This document shows, in pieces, positions 9,721 through 16,415 of a stretch of 16,415 bases of DNA. The position numbers and the translations under genes are program-made. The DNA lies in contig JADGJA010000509.1 in the NCBI GenBank assembly GCA_027596035.1, positions 1 to 16,415 on the forward strand. The letters run 5' to 3'. How positions within the stretch are numbered: position 1 is the stretch's first letter; each line of letters opens with the position of its first letter. The notes under the pieces are model-generated. The model saw only the letters and a list, made by a program, of their open reading frames with translations, made no database searches and was not told the origin of the DNA. This DNA comes from Thoreauomyces humboldtii. Taxonomy: Eukaryota; Chytridiomycota; Chytridiomycetes; Spizellomycetales; Powellomycetaceae.

Positions 9721-10469
9721 ATGCATCACATGGAGGTCCTCAATTGCGTTGTCTTGGGCTGTCTCGTGCAGCAGGTTTCTTGGTTTCCTGCTGGCTTGTT
9801 GCGCGGATTGGCTCTTTTACTCCCGTTGACGATGCTCCCTGGTTTTTTTCTCTCTCTTTCGCTAGCTGCTCGTCATCGCCGTCTTGGCCGCACCCCTTCC
9901 CATGACATTCCGCAAGCACATCCTCGTGAGTGAATATTGCGGGTTCGTCGGCACACCATTATGACTGACCGACCTGCGCGCAAAACAAACATGAATGGAA
10001 CAGAAACGCGCCTCCGACTCCCGGACTCGAGCTAAACTCTTGACCACCTTGGCGATCCCGGGGATCTTTCTCTTCGTGATGTTCATCGGTAAATCCCACT
10101 CCGATGTCGCTCTTGTCAGATCCGGAGGTTTCTGGTCTGATCGTCTCGCTGTCCTTTGGCGCTTTTCCTGAAGTCAACCTCGTCGACGTTCTGAAGGACC
10201 ATCCCTGGCAGGAGGTATACCCCGTTCTCAGCCGATTCCTCATCGTCTCGTTCGCTCTCGTCCTTGACCTCGCCTCCATCGGCATCCTCCCTCTCCTCCG
10301 CGGCGATCACCTCCTCACGGGAGGCCACATCCTCATCGCTGACGACGACGAGGAGGCTGCATTCGTCAAGGAAGGCGATGCCCTTGACCTTGCTGACGAG
10401 GTAGCGGCGCTCACGCGCCAGGTAGAGGAGCTCCGTGCTCGCTTTGATGAGAAGATGGGGAAGGATTGA
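9721..10469 (+). CDS. Three-pass ER-type membrane protein, BAP31/Yet-like
   Basis: Four exons, 9721-9774, 9866-9925, 10004-10088 and 10174-10469, give 164 aa; introns are 91, 78 and 85 nt. Hydrophobic segments lie at about 7-30, 49-67 and 87-109. They are followed by an acidic linker (ADDDEEAAF) and a short coiled coil, EVAALTRQVEELRARFDEK, at the C-terminus. The segment APLPMTFRKHIL, then a basic loop, then AKLLTTLAIPGIFLFVMFI, follows the BAP31/Yet pattern of PLPF..R+ loop, AK and second helix. BAP31 proteins sit in the ER membrane and assist sorting of membrane cargo. Differences: it is shorter than yeast Yet3 (about 200 aa), the loop between helices 2 and 3 is short, and the end lacks a KKXX retrieval signal. 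The first exon (weak GTTTCT donor) is the least certain. An unrelated three-pass protein is possible. Confidence 0.55.
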
Positions 10470-10924
10470 TATTTCGTGGCGAGGTGAAGCTTGTGGTTTT
10501 CTCTGTGCTGGACGTCCTTGGGGCGGAGGAATGAATAAGAGTTTCTCGGTCGCTACTTGAGCACTTTAAGAGGAGCGTTTTTGGGGAGTCACCGCGAAGG
10601 AGGGGCTATCGAACAGTGGTCCGGGAAGGAAGCGTCCGAAAGAGAGTGGCGGAAGAGTGTCCGAAACCTATGCTCAGTGATGAGTGGCAATCGGTTGTCA
10701 TCGGTTGTCCTCAGGGCGGACAGAGACGCCACCCACGGAAAAGGCATCTTCCCTCACGAGCAATTGCCCTTCGTGTACGGCATTGCGACTACGAAGGACT
10801 TCACAACCTCACTTGAAGCGAGGACCGAAGGGCCAGTACGGTAGCAGGTCTTTGGGAAGGAACTCTTTGGATAGACGACACACTCCTTGCGCAAGCTTCC
10901 CTCAACTCCAGTCCCCCACCGGCA
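10470..10924. promoter_or_regulatory. Spacer upstream of RIM13
   Basis: This 455-bp stretch holds the 3' UTR of the BAP31-like gene and the promoter of RIM13, both on the plus strand. I see no TATA box, no clear GCCAAG-type PacC/Rim101 site and no additional gene. The open frames on both strands have no domain. Confidence 0.4.
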
Positions 10925-13900
10925 ATGAGCGCCCCTGTGGACGACAGGTCCTCGCTCCGTCATACCCTCCGAAATCACTACAAGGAAGCTTTCAGAGTGG
11001 CTGCACTGGCAGTCGATGAGGACCAGGCTGACAGGTGGCAGGCCGCGAAGGAGCTGTATGAGGAAGCCGGTCAGCGCGCTCTGGAGATATTGAAACGTAC
11101 GATCCGGTGGCTTCGAGGAGACCTGTCTTGTATCAGTCTTGGTTGACACGCCTTGCTCTCATCTCATCAGTGGAGACGGATCCCTGGAAGATCGGCATGC
11201 TCCATACGAAGCAAGAGGAGTATGCGACTCGAGCAGCCGAGCTCGCGGCCCTCGTCACACCCGTAAGCTCCTCGAGCAGAGCGAGTTTGGAAGAGATGGG
11301 AACCTCGGTATTATGGACTGACGCGCGCAGGCCTCGTCTGCGTTCTCCCTCAGGTCCACATCACATCGCCGGTATCGGGCCAGACCAGCCGACAGCAGCT
11401 TCCCACCTCGCCAACCAACATTGGAAACTGCTCCGTCCCGCCTCTAGATCAGGCGACACCGCTCTCCAGAAGCACGTCGTTCACGTTCAGTCCGACCGAA
11501 CTCAAGGTCCTCAAGAATTCATCCTACATTAACGGCAAGATGTACTTGCCGTGGTGTGCCCTGGATACCGAAGAGCATTTCGGCCATCAGGGATCATTCA
11601 CGTGAGCTGAGTGATGAAGACATTGCTGTGATGGTATGTCTTTGCTAACTATAGCATTTTGGTTCGACAGGGATCCAGACGGAGCGCTCGCACTATCACC
11701 CCAGCAGAGCCAGGGCTTTGGTGGATGGAAACGTGCTGGCGAGATCTTTGGACGTACGATGGTTTCCGCTGCGCAACCGGCCAGTATCGTTCAGGTGCGT
11801 TCTGTGGAATCCTTGGGCGTATACGTTTCGACATATAAACGTTTGCTCGTTCTTTTTTTTTGCAGGACGTGGTGACGGATTGCTCGGTTGTTGCATCGCT
11901 TGGCGTCAGTGCCGCCTATGAGATCAAGTTCGATAAGCAGGTGCGTTACCTTGGTTTTGTGATGTTGTCGCTCGCTTATTCATTGATCTCTCTTTCATAA
12001 TCAGCTCCTCACGAACTGCGTGTTTCCTCAAACAGCCGCCGGCGTTCCAACGTACAACCCAAAGGGAAAGTACATCGTCAAACTGATCCTCAATGGTGTT
12101 GCTCGACAGGTATGCGAAGCTTGCGGCCGTTACGCATCACGGATCTGTCCCCTCACCAACAACGGCAAGTCCGTAACGTGTCCCCTTTTCCACCACCTAT
12201 AGGTGACCGTAGATGACTTTCTTCCCGTTTCCGCCAACCCACAGCACACTCCTTTGTGCGCCTTCTCATCCACCTGCATGTGGCCCAGTATCGTGGAGAA
12301 AGCCTACCTCAAAGTATGGGGCGGGTACGGCTTCCCCGGCAGCAACTCTGGGATCGACCTCCATGCAATGACGGGCTGGATACCCGAGAACATCTTCTTC
12401 CAGGGAGATCCAAATTTTGACCGCGCTGGAACGTTTCGACGTCTGTGCAGCGGTTTGCATAGTGGAAACGCGCTAATGACGCTCGGAACCTCTGCGAAAG
12501 GGGGTGGTGGTGGGGAGAGGGTCGGGTTGGTCATGGGTCATGCGTATGCGGTTTTGGATGCGTGGGAGGAAGGCGGGAGGGAGATGGTCAGGGTTCGGAA
12601 TCCGTGGAGGAAGCTGGGAACCCCGAACGCTGAGAGACCGTTGCAGGGAGAGGAGTCTCAAGGTGAGCTCGGTTTGAAGGTGCTTCGAAGCGGTACAGAT
12701 TGAGTTCGCTTCACGGCTGAATTTTCGCTCCCTGTAGGCGTCTTCTCGCTATCCTTCCAGGACGTATGCAAATGGTTCGAGACATGCCACGTAAATTGGA
12801 ATCCCGGGATGTGGACGCATCGACATACACTTCACGCGTAAGAGAGTTTTTCATGGGAAAATTTCACCATATCCTTTGACCAACCAATACTGACTTTCTA
12901 TCACAGAGCCTGGCCGGCCCCATCCCCTGAACCTCCCTTCGCGACTCCTTTTCAACCTACCCACACGCATCTCGGCAACAACCCCCAGTACACCCTCCGC
13001 GTGGCCGTCCCACATGACACGCTGGCGGCAGTCTGGATTCTCCTCACGAAACACGTCACCCGTACCGAAGAAAACACAGACTATATCACTCTCCACGTCT
13101 ACGATGACACGAGGGGAAGGAGAGTCTGGTATCCGGAACACGTACCGTTGGTCAGAGGCGTGTATGTCAACAATCCGCACGTCCTCGTCAAGTTCAGAGC
13201 GAGGGTAGGGGAGGGATTGTACACCGTCGTGGTAGGTGCTTTCTCCTGAAAATTGTTCGAGTTTGCGATGACGAAATCGTCACTAACATTGAAGAAACAG
13301 CTTTCGCAACATGAGAGGGTTATGAAAGCATTGCCATATACCCTCACGGTTTACGCCATGGCACCGTTCAGGGTGGAAGAGGTGCCTTCCGATGGGCCTC
13401 ACATCCAACACGTAAGAAACGCGTGCCCCACTTTATGTTGCTGCGTCATGCATCCGAAGCTTACTTCCAGTCTTCCTTTCCAGTTCCAAGGACGCTGGGC
13501 GCCCACAACAGCCGGCGGGTCATTGAATCACCCAACATTTTCCACCAATCCTCGTTTCTTGGTAGCCACCTCGGCACCTTCGACCGACCTGACCGTGACC
13601 CTCAAGTGCGAGGACGGGGATGGGCAGTGGCCCGTCAACCTGAAGCTATGCAGAGGAGGCGTAGGCGTGGCAGGACAGTCGACCGTAGTGAACGTGGTGG
13701 CCAACAGCGGGGACTATCGACGTGGGTTTTGCGTCGTCAGTTGTGCGGGTATACCAGGTGAGATTGCGAGCACCTCAAGATTCTCCACAGTACCGGATCT
13801 CGAAACACTGACCGTTGATGATTCTGCCTTGGTTCTTTCCGTAGAGGGCAGGTTCATGCTGGTGCCTTCGACGTTCGAGCCGGGTTGTTTGGGTGGCTTT

Positions 13901-13954
13901 GTAGTCACAGTTCAGTCGAGCGCGCCTGTCACCGTTACGACCATGCCGCCGTGA
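10925..13954 (+). CDS. RIM13: Calpain-like cysteine protease Rim13/PalB with MIT domain
   Basis: This protease of the fungal Rim101/PacC ambient-pH pathway is recruited to ESCRT-III and cleaves the Rim101/PacC transcription factor; it is the orthologue of animal calpain-7. Eleven exons, 10925-11096, 11171-11262, 11354-11601, 11671-11794, 11866-11940, 12005-12109, 12203-12662, 12738-12837, 12907-13231, 13301-13411 and 13484-13954, give 760 aa. Introns are 64-93 nt and phases agree at every junction. Residues about 8-85 form a helical MIT domain. The catalytic core has QDVVTDCSVVASL (oxyanion Gln212, nucleophile Cys218), GHAYAV (His385) and RNPW (Asn405). The Cys-His and His-Asn spacings, 167 and 20, nearly equal those of human calpain-7. 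FTDPDG and the W-rich CHVNWNPGMW segment fit the family. The C-terminal part (about 460-760) forms calpain-type beta-sandwich domains, with a TAGGS..HPTFSTNPRF motif. No calmodulin-like EF-hand domain is present, as expected for PalB. The call is firm; the length is near that of other members. Confidence 0.93.
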
Positions 13955-14269
13955 GCGAGGCCGTGGGTTCGACTCGACGTTCACGTGTATATCATATAAT
14001 TATCATCTCATCTGCTTCTCAACCACATTATACTGATACTGCATCCAGCAGCTCGGGCAACAACTTTAGCACTGTGTACTTGGACAGCTCCCAAGAACCA
14101 AGGAGAACGGCCCTGAAGAACGACGACGAACAGCTCCAAAGCGCTGTGGCCGTACTTTAAACTGTTACGGTCCTGGGGTTTACGCGTCGCTGATCCGGTG
14201 AGAGGAAGCGAACGGCACGGTTCATGGTGGGTGCCTTCTTCTGGCTTGGTTTGGCTGCTTCCTGAGGAC
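13955..14269. other. 3' flank of RIM13
   Basis: An AT-rich stretch (ATATCATATAATTATC near 13987) just after the stop codon probably holds the RIM13 3' UTR and polyadenylation site. No gene is seen on either strand. Confidence 0.45.
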
Positions 14270-14276
14270 TATAAAT
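14270..14276 (+). promoter_or_regulatory. TATA box (TATAAAT)
   Basis: TATAAAT at 14270 is followed about 25-60 bp later by a pyrimidine- and CA-rich stretch (CTTTTCCACATC, then AATCTACACATTC), which resembles a fungal transcription start region. It lies directly upstream of the intron-like segments described in the next entry. Confidence 0.4.
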
Positions 14277-14913
14277 GGCAGCGCGTGCGCGTCGCTTTTC
14301 CACATCTTGCCTCCATTCCCAATCTACACATTCGGCAACTACCAACCCCAACAGGAAGACTTGTCACCATCCATCCTTCCCTGGCGGCACTGAAGCAGTG
14401 CAGTGCAACGTGAGTGGTTTTCTGGCATCCCATCGCAGTTTGGCGTCCTCTGACGGGATCTTGCTTCTCCCCAGCCAAGATCAAGATCTAACTTTCAGGC
14501 AATCCGCGAACCGTTGCATCCCGGCGTTTGACCTCCCTAGGCAAGTACTTCCATCACATTTCTCACTCAACGGCATGCAGACAACATCTGCGGGGCTTTC
14601 GCGCTCATGTTTTCGGCTCTTTTGCCTTTTGACCTCAGGGACTGCGCATTCTCAACATGTGCCACATGGAGTTCGACATTCACCACCAGCTTACAATCTT
14701 AGTAAGGTATGAGATACGGATCTCGATGCTGCAACGTGATGGATCTCAGACGATGCTGATTCTGTGCCTCACTTGCGCAAACGTCCTTCAGCACCCAAGC
14801 TTCGCGATACTCCGAAGAGCAAGAGAGCAACCGCCCCTCGTGTTCGCCTTGCTGAAGAACAGCAACCAACAGGCGAACCAAGTCAACATGCAAAGTTTCT
14901 ACCAATTGAGCCG

Positions 14914-15146
14914 GTAATTTTCTTGTAGTTGCTTGTGACTTTTCGCCTCACTCGTCCTTCTCACATTGCATTCTCAACACTCAACAGACCTCTGGTGAAA
15001 TATCCTCTTAGCAGTACCGCGGAAGTTGTTCCTCAGGAACCTCAACCAAAGTGGCTCTTGAGACTGGAAACACGTTTCGCAAGGGGACTGCTCGGTTGCG
15101 CGACAACCGAGGCACGGGACACCGGTGTCGCTTGCCGGTTGAGCAG
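14914..15146 (+). repeat. Intron-exon repeat unit, copy A
   Basis: A 233-bp unit made of an intron-like segment (14914-14987) and an exon-like segment (14988-15146). The next unit starts with the same TTGAGC-GGT junction and a homologous intron. The 51-bp core at 15010-15060 is identical to copy C. In one frame the exon-like part reads PLSSTAEVVPQEPQPKWLL and then RLETRFARGLLG. Confidence 0.75.
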
Positions 15147-15350
15147 GTAGGCTACTGTGTTGCTTGTAAAACTCTGTTCGCCTGATTCGGCTTTCTCACG
15201 CACTTTCGTCCACCCGTACAGACCTTAGCGAAAGGCCTCTCAGCAGCACCGCGGAAGCTGTTCTTTAAGAACTTCAACCAAAGTGGCTCTGACACTGGAC
15301 AACCCTTTTGCGAGAGGACTACGCGGTGAGCGACATCCGAGGGATCTACT
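15147..15350 (+). repeat. Intron-exon repeat unit, copy B (diverged)
   Basis: The second unit has a homologous 75-bp intron-like segment (15147-15221), then the exon-like part. Its core (15242-15299) differs from copy A mainly by transitions and carries one-base deletions before and after the core palindrome. The frame that is open in copy A is therefore broken here and regained only at ALTLDNPFARGLRG. The equivalent end of the unit is near 15350. Confidence 0.7.
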
Positions 15351-15440
15351 CGTAGACTTTGGTGAAAGGTGTTCTCTCAGCAGTACCGCGGAAGTTGTTC
15401 CTCAGGAACCTCAACCAAAGTGGCTCTTGGGACTGGACAG
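15351..15440 (+). repeat. Exon-only repeat unit, copy C
   Basis: This copy starts at TAGACTTTGGTGAAAGG, matching the exon start of copies A and B, and has no intron-like segment in front. Positions 15379-15429 are identical to 15010-15060 of copy A over 51 bp, and the next 8 bp differ at one base. The similarity fades after about 15440. Confidence 0.75.
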
Positions 15441-15650
15441 AAACCTTTTACCAATGGCTACGCAATCAGGGGGACTGAGTCGTGGTCCATTGACACGACC
15501 GAGTCCGGCAGCTGCCTGTCACAAGGCCCATGAGACCTCCACATGCTCAACGTTGGAGGACGTCCGTGGCTCAGTCGTGATCCTAAACGCAACCGAGCCC
15601 GGACGGCAGACTGGTGACGGCAAACCAGTTTCGTCAATCCCATGATTCCT

Positions 15651-16415
15651 AACACGGCGTTTGGGAAACCTCGTTAGCTTTTCGATTATCCAGTGCGACT
15701 GAGGCAAGACGAGCAATTCCGGATTTGGCAACCCGGGCACGTGGTGTCTCCACCGGGAGGGAGAGATTTGATCGTTAAAGGTGGCAAAGTTGCAACCCGA
15801 TCAATTGCTCGACTCTTCAGATGTGGTAAAAGAACTTTGACCACTGTCTGCACCACAGGCTGCACTATCCTGGTCCCTACCCTATCTGCAAACAAGGGGA
15901 CTTACACTATTGTTAATGCGGCCCTTTCAGTCCTTATGATGGAAGGCGGGTCCCAAGCCCCGATAAACAACGCAGAGGGGCAACTGATTATTTTCCCCAT
16001 TCTACATCTTCTTCCCCACATTCTTTCGCTCGTTGACTGCTCCGGTTCCATTTCTGCTTGTTGTCCTCCCGCCGATCTCGTGCTGTGACTGATAGCTGCC
16101 ATCCTTCTCACCGTTCATGTCTGGGCCGCATCACCTGCCCGGAACTCTTGCTAGCGCTTTGTCAAACTTGACAGGAGCCCTTCCCGCTTCCGTCACATCA
16201 ACAGCTGAGGATAGTGGGCAAACAAGCTACTTCAATGGATAGGATTGATATATTTCTACACAATGAGGAAGGGCCAGTCCAGCTGGCTCTAATCTATGTA
16301 CGAGGGGAGTTGATCATCGGTATCGGGGGCAGTCGAAGGAAGCTACCGGTACTTGGGATGCTAGGACGAGCTTAACAGATGACAAAGTCCAGCTTCACCA
16401 ACTGCCAGGCTGGGA
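15651..16415. other. Intergenic stretch, nothing recognised
   Basis: Open frames up to about 130 codons exist (for example 15693-16088 plus), but they show no domain, splice structure or clear codon bias. A 14-bp inverted repeat, TGTCAA-AC-TTGACA, is at 16160-16173. A gene could begin beyond the right edge. Confidence 0.35.

Larger units (their letters stand above)
14270..15650 (+). other. Unrecognised candidate spliced transcription unit
   Basis: I do not recognise this region. After the TATA box, five stretches look like introns of the local type: 14410-14474 (GTGAGT, CTGAC, CTCCCCAG; alternative end 14498), 14541-14638 (a GC-AG type, GCAAGT; or GTACTT at 14545), 14702-14791 (GTAAGG; alternative GTATGA at 14707), 14914-14987 (GTAATT) and 15147-15221 (GTAGGC). 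The segment 14792-14913 is open in two frames: one reads PKLRDTPKSKRATAPRV.. and ends soon after the next junction with TSGEISS and a stop, the other reads HPSFAILRRAREQ.. into the repeat. I could not join all segments into one convincing protein with a good start codon. It may be an orphan gene, a decayed gene or a spliced noncoding RNA. Confidence 0.35.

Noticed and set aside
10116..10328. Acidic 70-codon open frame on the minus strand
   Set aside because: It is antisense to the last exon of the BAP31-like gene, which has helices and a coiled coil in the sense frame.
13749..13785. Possible short intron GTGAGA..CTCAAG in the last RIM13 exon
   Set aside because: It is too short for local introns, and the frame reads through with family-like sequence to a normal C-terminus.
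13964..13978. GGTTCGACTCG resembling a tRNA B box
   Set aside because: The final bases do not match, there is no A box at the right distance, and no cloverleaf can be folded; the upstream part is RIM13 coding sequence.
15242..15299. RIP-like mutation in repeat copy B
   Set aside because: Most differences from copy A are transitions, but they go both ways (C to T and T to C), a transversion and indels are present, and too few sites exist to claim it.
15693..16088. 131-codon open frame on the plus strand
   Set aside because: No recognisable domain, no splice structure, and overlapping frames on the other strand are of similar quality.

Overview
The window reads as nuclear DNA of a basidiomycete fungus. 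Every recognisable gene is split by short introns, mostly 55 to 95 nt, with GT-AG ends, a CTRAY-type branch site and a pyrimidine tract. Recognisable families are typical of eukaryotic housekeeping. I see no bacterial operon, CRISPR array, rRNA or confident tRNA. I cannot place it below phylum. All splice models were built by hand from splice sites, phase and protein-family continuity, without transcript data.

Layout: (1) 133-2400, minus: an orphan, probably nuclear and disordered protein with a KEN-box-like degron and many SP/TP sites, starting from a short exon before a 468-nt intron that holds a TG/CA microsatellite. (2) 2401-4420: about 2 kb without a confident gene, including a decayed RING-like fragment. 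(3) 4421-5896, minus: a seven-transmembrane receptor-like protein in three exons. (4) 6487-7889, plus: the mRNA capping enzyme RNA 5'-triphosphatase (Cet1 family) in six exons. (5) 8138-9300, minus: a proteasome assembly chaperone 1 (Pba1/PSMG1)-like gene in six exons, whose first coding exon seems to be only the ATG. (6) 9721-10469, plus: a three-pass membrane protein with a coiled-coil tail resembling BAP31/Yet proteins. (7) 10925-13954, plus: the calpain-like protease Rim13/PalB in eleven exons, with a complete catalytic triad. (8) 14270-about 15650, plus: an unrecognised region with a TATA box, five intron-like segments and a tandemly repeated intron-exon unit. (9) 15650-16415: nothing recognisable.

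The genes do not form one pathway. They cover mRNA capping, proteasome assembly, ER membrane biology and ESCRT-linked pH signalling, plus two lineage-restricted-looking proteins. The most unusual parts are the repeated intron-exon units after RIM13, where a 13-bp palindrome is kept by paired base changes, and the apparent one-codon first exon of the Pba1-like gene.
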